Shown: positions 1 through 10,142 of the stretch, piece after piece | Layout of the letters: each line of letters starts with the position of its first letter | Position numbering within the stretch: position 1 is the stretch's first letter | Made by a program: the position numbers and the translations under genes | Assembly (NCBI GenBank): GCA_017979445.1 | Contig: CM030718.1 | Coordinates: 27,089,021-27,153,020 of the forward strand | Length of the DNA stretch: 64,000 nucleotides | DNA from: Akebia trifoliata | Taxonomy: Eukaryota; Streptophyta; Magnoliopsida; Ranunculales; Lardizabalaceae | Reading direction: 5' to 3' | The notes under the pieces: generated by a model | What the model was told of the DNA's origin: nothing | Databases searched by the model: none | Seen by the model: the letters and a program-made list of their open reading frames with translations, nothing else

Positions 1-453
1 ATCTTGAATCCTTTCAGAGTACACATCGATCTTCACGAAGATGCTGATTTATCAGGTCCATTTATCTTTCTAATGACTTTTGGTCTATTTCAATTGCTAG
101 CTGGAAAGCTACATTTTGGAATTATTTTGGGTTGGGTTACTGTTGCCGCGCTTTTCTTGTACGTTGTTTTTAATATGTTGGCGGGTCAAAATGGAAATTT
201 GGATTTTTATCGTTGTTTGAGTCTTCTTGGCTACTGTATGCTGCCCATGGTGATCTTTTCGGCATTTTCGTTGTTTGTTCCGCAAGGTGGGATGATTATT
301 CTCATATTGGCAGCATTTTTTGTGATTTGGTCTACAAGGGTTTGTACTCGATTTTTGATTGAACTTGCTTCTTGTGGGGACGAGCATCGAGGGTTGATAG
401 CGTATGCTTGCTTTTTGATTTACGTGTTGTTTTCTCTGTTAGTGATATTTTGA
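1..453 (+). CDS. YIPF5: Yip1-family membrane protein, YIPF5-type (3' end, partial)
   Basis: The reading frame is open from the first base to a TGA at 451-453, so this is the C-terminal part (about 150 residues) of a gene that begins left of the window; the true start is not here. Near its start it has an acidic DLSGP motif, then five hydrophobic segments, at roughly residues 18-34, 38-59, 71-91, 95-114 and 130-149, ending at the C-terminus. That is the topology of Yip1-domain proteins. The segments LLAGKLHFG and LGYCMLPM match the YIPF5/Yip1 branch rather than the YIPF6/YIP4 branch. Known role of the family: multi-spanning ER-Golgi proteins that bind Rab GTPases and act in vesicle traffic. 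No intron interrupts the visible part, so it is probably the last exon. No frameshift is seen. Confidence 0.9.
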   Translation: MLNPFRVHIDLHEDADLSGPFIFLMTFGLFQLLAGKLHFGIILGWVTVAALFLYVVFNMLAGQNGNLDFYRCLSLLGYCMLPMVIFSAFSLFVPQGGMIILILAAFFVIWSTRVCTRFLIELASCGDEHRGLIAYACFLIYVLFSLLVIF

Positions 454-1190
454 TTGGGATTGCTACTGGGGAAGGAGGTTGGAGGTTGAAATCTCTTTTT
501 GGAGAAAGTCATATAGTGTAGATGTAATTTTCTTATAGTTTTTTTTTTTCCCTTACATTCTATTTTGGGCTTCATGTGGAAATGCTGCTTTTTTTCATTA
601 TATTTTTTGATGGAGTAGGCATTGTTGTCTAACTGGCTGTTGTTACATTTGAAATCTTTCTTTATTGAATTAAATGATTTGTCTCCATTTGTTGTGTTTA
701 AGACTGACTTCTTATTAGTATATTTCTATTGCGAGGTTCATGCATTGAATGTATGTGACTTGACCATGAATCAATGTTATGATTGCTAGAGTCTTACAAT
801 GTTATTAACTGGAAAAAGGGTTCCCAAACATTGGGACTTAGCCATCATATAGAAGGATGTAAAAGTCAAGGTTTGAAATTGGTGAAAAGTAGAATTATTT
901 AATTACATATTGGCAAGATTGACTAACTATGCTAGTTTAACTGGCTTGTTTAGTTAGTTTCTTTTCAAAGCTATTTCATTGAATTCTTGCATATGTGGTT
1001 GTTTGTAGCTCATGTGATTTTAATTTTCTCTTTGTTTCTTGTTTGATGATTGAACACGAGAATGAAGCCCAACAAACAAGCAAGTAGGAATCAAGCAAAA
1101 AAGGAAAATACAATTGCTACTTTGTGGTACTTTGAAAGTGAGATTTAGAAGAATCGATGGTTGATTATATAAATAGACATGTATGAATAG
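454..1190. other. 3' UTR and downstream flank of the Yip1 gene
   Basis: There is no coding sequence. The first 200-250 bases are T-rich, as in plant 3' UTRs, and an AATTAAATGA stretch near 668-677 could serve as a polyadenylation element. This is inferred from composition only; the transcript end is not fixed. The remainder to 1190 is AT-rich and holds nothing I recognise. Confidence 0.35.
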
Positions 1191-1199
1191 GCAAACCAT

Positions 1200-1360
1200 C
1201 AATGTTGTTAAAAAGCATATGCGATCATGTGCGACCAAGACATATTCACATTTGCGATTTCGCACATCACATATGTGGTGGCATATGCTGCAAGAAAAAA
1301 AAAATGCAGAAAAATATGCTATCCCATAATTTGGGGTATGTGTTCGCATTTGACAACACT
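1200..1360. mobile_element. Mutator-like MITE with 9-bp target duplication
   Basis: The 161-bp element has imperfect inverted ends (CAATGTTGTTAAA at the left, TTTGACAACACT at the right). It is flanked by a perfect 9-bp direct repeat GCAAACCAT at 1191-1199 and 1361-1369. A 9-bp duplication with TGTTGT-type ends is typical of Mutator-like elements. There is no coding capacity; the interior is a weak palindrome with a run of A. Confidence 0.75.
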
Positions 1361-1638
1361 GCAAACCATAGATTTATAGAGTGTTGGTCCTTCTATTGAG
1401 TAATTGGTTCCATGGAGGTGGTCTTCCCAAATGAGATTAAGAGCACTAAGAAAATGAATGATATTCTATAGTTAATTTGGCTTGGAAATGGAAGTTTTGA
1501 GGAGGATTTGTAGTACGTGAGGTGTTTTTGATTCATATAGAACCTAAATTAAGCAAAGTGTTTGGGTCCATGATCTTGCCATAAAAAAGAAGGAGAACGT
1601 CTAAGTTGATTAAAGAGGTGGAAGTTTGAAAGAAAATT

Positions 1639-2655
1639 GGGGAAATTATAAAAAAAAATTATCAATTTTACGGAATTTGTCAAAAGGAACCAAAATTGAT
1701 CCTTTAAGGGTCGATTTTTTTAAAATTTAAAAATAGAAAAGTTTGGCCTTTTAAGGGTCAAATTTTTATTTATTTATTTATTTTTAAAAGTCAATGATTG
1801 CGGTTGGTAAATATTTTTTTAAATACAAATTTTCACCAAAAATTTCGGCCTTTAAAGGGCTTAAATTTCTTTCTCTTTAATTCTCGCACCGTCGCCTCTT
1901 CTTCCTCTTCTTCTCTTTTCTTTCTTCTCTCTGTAATCGACTTTCTTCCTTTTTGGCTCATTTTTTTTCTTCCTTCTTCTTCCTCAAGATCAAGTTTTCT
2001 TGTTTTCTTACCATTTGATCCTAAAGTAAACGCTTTTGTTTACGAGGTTTGTTGTATAATCTAGAAACTACTTACCTGGGCTCTTACGAACTAATCCACT
2101 ATTTTCATACGTATATATTACATCTCAACTTACAAACTGATATACAAAATTAAATACAAACATTTAAAAAAATTACAATTATTTTCAAATTGAATTTCTA
2201 TATGTGGATCGATTGTGTCCAATATTTCCGTAATGACTACAATGTAATGGTCGCACATCTTGAACGTCAGTCTTCCTTTTGTTTACCTTTGGACGACCAA
2301 GTCGGCGTCGAGTCATAGGCCGTAAAATTTGTTCAAGACTTGATCATGACGAAGGAGAAAAAAGAAAAAAATAAGCCAGAGAGGAAGAGAGTCAATTATA
2401 GAGATAAGAGAGAAGAAGAGGCGGCGATGCGAGAATCAAGGAGAGAAATTTCGGTCCTTTAAGGGTCGAGATTTTTGGTTAATTTTTATTTAAAAAATTT
2501 TTGCCGTCTGCAATCGTTGACTTTTATTTTTTATTTTTAATTAAAAAAATCAGCCCTTAAAGGGCCGATTTTGGTTCATTTTGATAAATTTCGTAAAATT
2601 GTTATTTTTTTTGAAAATAATTTTTTAATTGATTTTTTTTTTTGATAATTTCCCC
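1639..2655 (-). mobile_element. Mutator-like element (MULE), 1.0 kb, long inverted repeats
   Basis: The element begins GGGGAAATTAT and ends ATAATTTCCCC. It is flanked by a perfect 9-bp direct repeat AAGAAAATT at 1630-1638 and 2656-2664. The inverted repeats are about 320-360 bp each (about 1639-2005 and 2335-2655) and contain several copies of a CCTTTAAGGG palindrome. The roughly 330-bp centre keeps a relic of a MULE transposase C-terminus on the minus strand. Long inverted repeats plus a 9-bp duplication are diagnostic of MULEs. The element is far too short to be autonomous and has no intact ORF. Confidence 0.85.
2191..2322 (-). pseudogene. MULE transposase C-terminal zinc-knuckle relic
   Basis: A 44-codon open stretch on the minus strand reads an arginine-rich GRPK motif followed by CSHYGNIGHNRSTYRN. 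MULE and FAR1-related transposases end with a basic GRPK-type segment and a CX2CX4HX4C zinc knuckle (a CSxCGxxGHNxxTC pattern). Here spacing and Gly/His are kept, but the second and fourth zinc-ligand Cys are Tyr, so the knuckle is dead. It lies in the unique centre of the 1639-2655 MULE, which agrees with the 9-bp duplication. Nothing else of the transposase is visible. Confidence 0.7.
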
Positions 2656-2679
2656 AAGAAAATTTAAGTAAATATAGGC

Positions 2680-3640
2680 TGGGTGCGTAGGTAGGTGCAT
2701 AGGGTGACGAAGTTAATTTCCCCAATGAAGTTAAGGGTCATGTCTTGGAATGTCAAGGCCTTTGAAATAGGGATAGGCAATATGATTTCAATAGAGGTGT
2801 TTCAGGAGACCAAATTAGTTCATGTGGATGAGAACGCAATAAGAGAGCTATGGAGAAAAATAAAATATGGTAGAGAGACCTTCCCGTGATGGCTAAGTTG
2901 AGGCAATTTAAATTATGTGGGATGAACTATGCATTTTTGTGGGGCATTTTAGTATCTATTTTGTGCCATTTCTTAATTGAAAACACTCCTTGAATGTTTA
3001 ATGCAGTGTATGGGCCATCACATTGTTCTCATAGAGGGCAATTTTGAGAAGAGCTTGACAAAATTGCAGGTTGTTGGGATGCCCCTTGGTGTTTAGGCAA
3101 ATAATTTAACACTATAGGATTTTCTTTCTGAAAAAAGTAAATCGGGTTTGATAAGCATGATAGATTTTGGAAAGTCCATTGATGGGAATGCACTTGGTTG
3201 AATAATCAAGACGATCTTGTTCTAAATAACTCATATTTCCTCATCTTCAAAAGTTGGGGAGAATATCCCATCAATTAGACAAAGAGCCATCTTGAGATCA
3301 ACCTCGGATCATGTTCCAATTGCTCCCGTGGTTGAGCAAGCCAGAGGCAATAATCACTTGATTATATTTTGGTTTGAGAATATGTGGTTAAACATCCCGA
3401 GTTCTTGAATGGTATCAATATTCTTGTTATGGGGATAATTCTAAAAATAATTGAAAAGACTAAAGGAGTAGATCAAGATGTGGAATAAAGAGGAGTTTGG
3501 AAGAGTGGATTGAAAAAAGAAGAGGCTGTCAAGTAATACAAGAATTGTATAGAAAAGAGGAATTGGTTGGGTTCTTACAAAGGAAAATACTATAATAGTG
3601 AATTAATAGGAGTTCCTAAAGTCTCTTTGGGGCAACTGTG
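2680..3640 (+). pseudogene. L1-type LINE relic, endonuclease (APE) region
   Basis: Pieces of a plant LINE ORF2 endonuclease can be read across several frames. A VMSWNVK start motif lies near 2737 and VFQETKLV near 2790-2820. Around 3010-3110 there is a VYGPSHCSHR-like segment followed by a WDAPWCLG..FNTI catalytic region, and a SDH-like motif lies near 3300-3330. The order matches the endonuclease domain of plant L1 LINEs. Stops and frameshifts make it nonfunctional. The LINE continues at 5500-5591 and 10143-11770 after later insertions. The segment from 3416 is duplicated at 12296. Confidence 0.75.
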
Positions 3641-3935
3641 CGTCTAGTGAAAGTGATACTACATAAGCAATTCTATTGGATGCACTTCCTTAAGAATTAT
3701 CATTATGTAATTTATTGTTTGGTAATCATGCTTAAGAAGGGTTTTTTATTTTTGGGGGTGGGTGGGGGTCTAGAAGTGGGAGTGATTGTTTGAAAGGGAT
3801 TTCATACATTAAATTATTTATGAATGTCATTAGTGCCCCTTAAGAGTGATGAGGTTGCTGTCACATGCTGAGAGACAAGACTACCATCACACAAGGGGGA
3901 GGGAGAGACAAGCCTGTTATAAGTGGTAAAAGTAC

Positions 3936-4750
3936 AAAGATAGTAAAATTAGAGGGGTACTATTAAGAAAGGAGGAGGAGGAGGAGGAGGAGGAAGGGGG
4001 GGGGGGGAGAGGAAAGACAATAAAGTTGAAGGGGAGAGAAGATGAAAGACAATAAAGTGGGCTTGTGTGGATCCCACTCCTTTGTCTCAATCTTTGTATC
4101 CCACAAAACTGTAGTTCAAGTGGGTTTCACTGTTGTGTTTTATTATATATATATAGGGGAATACTAATGTCCAAGATCTCATGTGGGCTTTAACATCGTT
4201 CAATATCTTTTTTTTTTTCAATAATAGTCTTAGTATTTTTTCTTTAAGTGAACAAGGTAAGGACATTTTGATATTAGAGTAATGACACTTTTGTAAATAT
4301 CAAAAAGCTTATAACATTTATTATATTAAATTAAAATATCAAATAACCATACATTTTAATTTAATATAATAAATGTTATAATTAATTAAATAAATATTAA
4401 TGAAAATTTTGATATTTACAAAAATGTCATTGCACAAGTACCAAAGTACCCTTATCTTTTTTATTTAAAGACAAAATAGCTTAAAGTATTATTGGAAAAA
4501 AAAAATACTAATCGATGTTAATGTCCTTACGAGGTCTTGGACGTTAGTATTCCCATATATATATAATAAAACACAACGGTGGACCCCACTCAGCTACAGT
4601 TTTGTGGGATATGAAGGTTGAGGCAAATGATTGGGGTTCACATAACTCCATTTTATTTCGTTTCCTCTTCTCCCCACTTCAACTCTATTGTTTTTCCTCT
4701 CCCCCTTCCCTTTTTCAATAATATCCCTCTAATTTTACTATCTTTCCTCA
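3936..4750. mobile_element. Foldback-like palindrome enclosing a second MITE
   Basis: The left arm (about 3936-4150), starting AAAGATAGTAAAATTAGAGGG, is the imperfect reverse complement of the right arm (about 4560-4750), which ends CCCTCTAATTTTACTATC. The left arm holds a (GGA)n tract and a G-run of about 12. The arms are separated by (TA)n and the 4156-4555 MITE, which apparently inserted into the loop. Copy B carries the same structure at about 12820-13775. Confidence 0.65.
4156..4555. mobile_element. MITE with GGGAATACTAATGTCC ends (copy A)
   Basis: The terminal inverted repeats are GGGGAATACTAATGTCCAAG at the left and CTTGGACGTTAGTATTCCCA at the right. The whole element folds back, with the centre being an almost perfect ATTTAATATAATAAATG-type hairpin. 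It is flanked by TA-rich microsatellite, compatible with a TA target, but duplication length cannot be read there. There is no ORF. Its duplicate is at 13026-13562. Confidence 0.75.
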
Positions 4751-4761
4751 CTCTCTATATA

Positions 4762-5591
4762 TATATTTCATTTGATGGTCAGAGGCGGATTGAAAGCTAT
4801 GCAGTGGTAACTCTACCCCCCAGGGAAAAATAAAGATGTTTCCTACATTACCCATAACATGTGGAAGTATCACCACTCCCTTTGGTAGTATCCACTAATT
4901 CAGAACTTAATTTGAAAGCCATATTTTGACTCATACATTTTCGGGATGCCCCTAATAACCAACGAATGGCAAGTGCTTATTTAGAATTCTTAATTCTATA
5001 GGGTTCAATAACAATTCGATTGAGCTTTTCTTTTGTATAATTGCTATGCTTATTGTGTGACTTGTTTTATATTATATAAAACGAGACTACTGTTATCATA
5101 CATGCATATCACGAAAATATGTGAGAAGAATTGTCGATTTGTGAAGGTAATTTTGACATTTTATATAATGGAAAACAAGAAAGTGAAGTTCGGCGCACTG
5201 TCCACAAGCACATGAAGCCAAAAGCAAATTTGAGTCACTTCTTGCTTTTGAGAGAAACCAGAATCAGGAATGATACCAAATAATCATTTCCGAGGCAATC
5301 TTGCTTTTGAGTTCTAAGAAGGGGCTCTAACTAGCGGTTATAATTACTTCTAAGAGTTTCAAAGACGGGGAAAATTAATTGAAAGCATAAGCCAAGGTAA
5401 GACTTCTGAGAGAGGGAATAATAACACTGCCACCGAGGCATATCTACAATGATGCATGCTATGTAACTCTAAACAATGATGCAGTTGCAACCAACTAATC
5501 CATCAAAATAAAAGGAAAGATGGGATAACAACGCCAAGTTTTTCCACAATGTGGGCAACACCCTTAAAAAATTTATATCGAGTTTAGGATA
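4762..5591 (+). other. Rest of copy A left part, ending in LINE FFH motif
   Basis: 4762-5069 has no counterpart in copy B and shows no coding signal. 5070-5480 matches copy B but is not identifiable. About 5520-5591 reads DNNAKFFHNVGNTLKKFISS in one frame. This is the region just upstream of the reverse transcriptase in plant L1 LINEs (a K-FFH-N motif), so it is LINE sequence, cut off at 5591 by the LTR-element insertion. Confidence 0.6.
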
Positions 5592-6829
5592 AATGGCCTT
5601 AGTTTAATTTTCTGTAGTTTCTTGTGTTTGAACTCTACTTGGTGTGCTTTAAGTTTTTCCACCTTGTTCGGAACACTCATGGGTTGTATCAAAATATCTT
5701 GCGACTTAATGAAATCCAATTCAGGTGTGCCCTAACCCATCTTTTTCTCACTCTCCTATTCTTTATTTTATTGAGGAAAATGTTTTGTTTAGGTTTGGGG
5801 GTATGGGTTAGCACATTTAAATTTTTGGTTATCTGTACATTTTTAGAATACCTTCATCAAAATTGTTATATGTACTGTCATCTTATGAATTTTTAAAATC
5901 AGGCTTATGTCCAATTTGTGTTTACAAGTTCTTATCCCTCAACGAAACATAATGTTTTGAAAACAAAATTCACATCACCTCTAATTGTAGTGAAAAATTC
6001 ATTTTGGAATAAGAGTTGTCTTCTTCATTGTCTAGAATGATAGGGAAAGCTTAAAAATATTGAACTTTGACCTCCTTGTCCTTTGGTTAGCTGGTTAAAA
6101 GAAAAATAGAATTGTGGATAACACGACTTGAATAGCAACCAGAGGATTAGACTGGGTATCTTGAAAATGGCTACTTGCTTTTTGAAAAAGAACACCAAAA
6201 AATGGTGAAACGTGAGAAAATTAAAAAATAAGTAGAAAAATGTAGAAAGATGTCAAAGATGACTAGAACTGCAAAAATGAAAAAAAGAGTCCAATGAAGT
6301 CAAATAATGCAGTTGGGTGAAAGCCGTCAATGGTAAAAACGTGAATACATTGGAATATCACAGATAAAGCCCTTTAAAGGTATTAAAGAGAACATCTATA
6401 CCTTTCACAATCCCAGACAGGAGGCATAGTTTTAAGTTAAAATTTAGGCAGATCCAACCATCTTAATAGTTAAGAAGGAAAACCTTGTTCCAAAAAATTA
6501 TTTTACAATCAGAAAAATTTGTGCACACTCAAGATATTTTTAAAAGTGAGGAATAAAAGAACTTTGCTCAAATAGACCTTTAACTGGATTTTAAAAATTG
6601 GTGTGATGGCATTATGTACAATGATTTTGAAGTTGATATCTTAAAAATATTTTGAATTTTGTGGGTATATTATTTGTAAACCTTCATGAGTCAAACTCGT
6701 CTATTAGGGGTAACCTAGGTGTTTAAGGGCTTGCTGCATATGCTAAATGCAAGTCGGGAACCTCACGAAAGAGGAGTTGTGTAAATATTAATTTTTGCTC
6801 GAGATTAGCAAAATTGAGGTTTGGGGGGG
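5592..6829 (+). mobile_element. LTR-retrotransposon internal 3' region
   Basis: This segment interrupts the LINE at a point where copy B is continuous (about 14325). It has no long ORF and becomes A/G-rich (6195-6300). It ends in GAGGTTTGGGGGGG, a polypurine tract directly before TGATAAGGTCCC, the start of an LTR. That arrangement is the 3' end of an LTR-retrotransposon interior, in a style common in plant Ty3/gypsy Tat/Athila elements. The lineage is inferred from layout only; no gag-pol is visible. Confidence 0.6.
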
Positions 6830-8175
6830 TGATAAGGTCCCGTAAAATCACTTTTTGTGATCGTAATTACACAAAGATGATTAACACCTAATTGCTAATT
6901 GTCTCAAATAAGCATAAATTGCATTAATTTGTCAAAATATTGAAATTAATAGTTTTTCTAACTATTTGTAGGGTTAAAGAGAAAATTCGAACACAGAATT
7001 TTGTAACAATTTTTGTTACAATATACGAGTCAAATGGGAGCAGTCAATCAAAACTCGGAGTTAAAGAGTGCCACATCATTGCGTGGCGATAGACTTCTAC
7101 CGTGTTGCGGTAATCTCGAAGAATTGGCCTCGAGATTTGAGTTGCAAATTCCAAACTCTTTGACCGTTGTAATTGAAGGCCATTCTCGAAATAAATCAAG
7201 CAAAAATCCGACCCAATAACCCGATTAAAAAAATTATAAATTGAGGGGTTGTCCCAAAGGAAAGGGTCCCTCTTCTTTCAAATTTTCTGTAATTTTTTAA
7301 TTTTTCTTTGAGAGAAAGAATTTTTGTAAGAGTGAGATCTCAAGAGTGTTGTAATTTCATCGTTCTTCTTTAAATTCTCTTTGTAACTCCATTGAAAGAT
7401 CATCAAAAGGGAATCAAATTGCAATATAGACTTATCTCAGTCTCTTCTCTACCATGTTTTATTTTCTTTACTATTGCTGCAACTTGCTCCTCGCGATGAT
7501 CGCCTAGATTCTACTTAGAGAGGTCAATGACGCCGGAACGAGTTCGTCTTAACATTACTGTTTCAATTCCATTATTTCTACTTTAATTGTGTTCTTGTGA
7601 AGCCTCTTAAGGTGAGATCATTCATTTTGTATTTCCAATTCTAACTTTGATGATTATTACTTAGATGAGTTCAAGCTTAATCATGCTTTGTGATGAATTT
7701 GAGATATAAGTTGGATAATCTCCTCTAAGTTTAGGATTCACAATTGTTATTTTTTAGTTATCTTCAAGTGTTAATCAATTTATCTTCCAATCCACGAATA
7801 ACGATTTGTTACGTGGATTGAGTTAAAATGAGAATTATTCAGTAATAGGATGACTTGCAAATGTTAATTTGATCTCTTTAAGCCTTTTTTACATTGTTTT
7901 CAATTTCTATTCTTGTTCTCATTTCAATTTTAATTCACTTCTTAGTTGTAATTTTTCTAATTTGTTTTTAAAAATCTGTTTTGGTTTCAATTCGAAGGAA
8001 AGTTTGAATCACGATTGTCCCTGTGGAACGAATCTTACTTACCAAAGTTTTATCTCTTTATTTATTCAATCTTATGTTTCTGCAATCTACAAAGCATCGA
8101 TCAAATTGAATAAGAAAATAGACAGTCTCTCTTGGCACATGAGTTTTGCGTTTTACAGTGGTAAGATCTTTGAGA
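6830..8175 (+). mobile_element. LTR, plus orientation (about 1.35 kb)
   Basis: It starts TGATAAGGTCCCGTAAAATC after a polypurine tract. Its reverse complement ends the structure at 10142 (GATTTTACGGGACCTTATCA). The region contains the GTCCCTGTGGAACGAATC phrase near 8017-8034, which resembles the 3' part of many plant gypsy LTRs. Apparent ORFs (7013-7219, 7869-8189) have no family match and repeat as mirror images in the other LTR, so they are noncoding. The 3' boundary is set just before a degenerate TTTGGCG-type primer-site-like sequence and is uncertain by tens of bases. Confidence 0.65.
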
Positions 8176-8321
8176 AATTTGACATATGAGGGAATCTGAC
8201 GGATTGCATCAAGGAAGGGAATATTGATCTGAACATTTTTGAAAACTTATAAAATTCCTTACAATTATTTCCCTTGTTGTCTATAAGTCTATGCAGAAAT
8301 GGGGCTTTGGGAATGCTCATC
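8176..8321 (+). mobile_element. Putative retroelement 5' leader downstream of the plus LTR
   Basis: The mirror copy at 8766-8916 reads TTTGGCGTACGAGGG on the minus strand next to its LTR, loosely resembling the TGGCGCC-type primer site of plant gypsy elements; this copy is changed to TTTGACATATGAGGG. If that is correct, 5592-8321 reads interior 3' end, LTR, 5' leader, which is the order in a one-LTR circle. Alternatively these bases are still part of the LTR. Confidence 0.4.
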
Positions 8322-8765
8322 TAAGAAAACATGGTAGAGAAGAGATTGAGATAAGTCTATTGCAATTCGATTATCTTTTGATGATTTTTCAATGGAATTA
8401 CAAAGAGAATTTAAAGAAGAAAGATGAAAGACAACACTCTTGAGATCTCACTCCTACAAGAATTCTTTCTCTCAAAGAAAAACTAGAAAATTATAGAAAA
8501 TTTGGAAGAAGAAGAGGGACCCCTTATTTTGGGACAATCCCTTCAATTTATAGTTTTTCTAATCGGGTTATTAGGTCGGGTTTTTGCTTGATTCGTTTCG
8601 AGACGGACCTTCAATTACAACGGCCGAAGAGTTTGGAATTGACAACTCGAATCTCGAGGCCAAATTCCTCGAGATTACTGCGACGTGGTAGAGGTCTACA
8701 GCTGCGTGGTGATGTGGCACTCTTTGGCTTCGAGTTTTGGTTGGTTGCTCCCATTTGACTTAAAA
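8322..8765 (-). mobile_element. Internal LTR fragment in inverted orientation
   Basis: AAGAAAACATGGTAGAGAAG at about 8324 through GCTCCCATTTGACT near 8760 is the reverse complement of the middle of the plus LTR (about 7025-7470). It also matches the same part of the minus LTR (about 9525-9960), so it is a third copy of this piece. It forms the centre of the palindrome between the two leader segments. Confidence 0.65.
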
Positions 8766-10142
8766 GTCTAATAAGCATTCCCAAAGCCCCATTTCTGCAT
8801 AGACTCATAGACAACAAGAAAGGAAAATAATTGTAAGGAATTTTATAAATTTTCCAAAACATTCAGATCAATATTCCCTTTCTTGACGCAATCCGTCAGA
8901 TTCCCTCGTACGCCAAATTTCTCAAAGATCTTACCATTGTTAAACGCAAAACTCATGTGCCAAGAGAGACTGTCTATTTTCTTATTCAATTTGATCGATG
9001 CTTTGTAGATTGCAAAAACGTAAGATTGAACAAATAAAGAGATAAAACTTTGGTAAGTAAGATTCGTTCCACAGGGACAATCGTGATGTAAATTTTCCTT
9101 CGAATTGAAACCAAAACAAATTAGAAAAATTACAACTAAGAAGTGAATTAAAATTGAAATGAGAGCAATAATAGAGATTGAAAACAATGTAAAAAAGGCT
9201 AAGAGAGATCAAATTAAAGATAACTAGAAAATATTAATTGTGAATCCTAAACTTAGAGGAGATTATGCAACTTATATCTCAAATTCATCACAAAGCACGA
9301 TTAAGTTTGAACTCATCTAAGCAATAATCATCAAAGTTAGAATTGGAAATACAAAATGAATGATCTCACCTTGAGAGGTTTCACAATAACAAATTAAAGT
9401 AGAAATAATGGAATTGAAACAGTAATGTTAAGATGAACTCGCTCCGGCGTCATTGACTTTTTTAAGGAGAGTTTAGCCGATCATCGCGAGGAGCAAGTTG
9501 CAGCAATAGTAAAAAAAAGAAAACATGGTAGAGAAGAGGTTGAGATAAGACTATATTGCAATTTGATTCCCTTTTGATGGTCTTTCAATGGAGTTATAAA
9601 GAGAATTTAAAGAAAAAATATGAAATTACAACACTTTTGAGATTTCACTCCTACAAAAATTCTTTCTCAAAGAAAAACTAAAAAATTACAGAAAATTTGG
9701 AAGAAGAAGAGGGATCCCTTCCTTTGAGATAATCTCTCAATTTATAATTTTTCTAATCGGGTTATTGGGTCGAATTTTTGCTTGATTCGTTTCGAGAAGG
9801 GCCTTCAATTACAACAGCCGAAGAATCTGGAATTTGCAGTTTGAATCTCGAGGCCAAATTCCTCAAGATTATTGCGGCACGGTAAAGGTCTAATGCTGAG
9901 CAGTGATGTGACACTCTTTGGCTCCGAGTTTTGGTTGACTACTCCCATTTGATTCGTATATTGTTACAAAATTCTTTGTGTTCAAATTTGCTCTTTAACC
10001 CTGTAAATAGTTAGAAAAATTATTAATTTTAATATTTTGGTAAATTAATGTAATTTATGGTTATTTGAAACAGTTTGCAATTAAGTGTTAATTATCTTTG
10101 TGTAATTATGGTCCCAAAAAGTGATTTTACGGGACCTTATCA
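8766..10142 (-). mobile_element. Inverted LTR with leader
   Basis: 8917-10142 is a second LTR on the minus strand, starting TGATAAGGTCCCG when read from 10142. 8766-8916 is the adjoining leader, with TTTGGCG followed by ACGAGGG. The two LTRs are clearly homologous but diverged, with many substitutions and indels. Element sequence stops exactly at the terminal CA at 10142, after which the LINE resumes with GGTTAAAGGAAATGAG, matching the uninterrupted copy B. Confidence 0.65.

Noticed and set aside
1798..2064. 88-codon ORF with Ser/Phe runs
   Set aside because: It lies in a MULE inverted repeat made of CT-rich sequence; its mirror copy is at 2335-2460.
7869..9212. ORFs of 76-114 codons at 7869-8189, 8843-9187 and 8982-9212
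   Set aside because: They are mirror-image copies inside the two LTRs, with no protein family and no conserved start.
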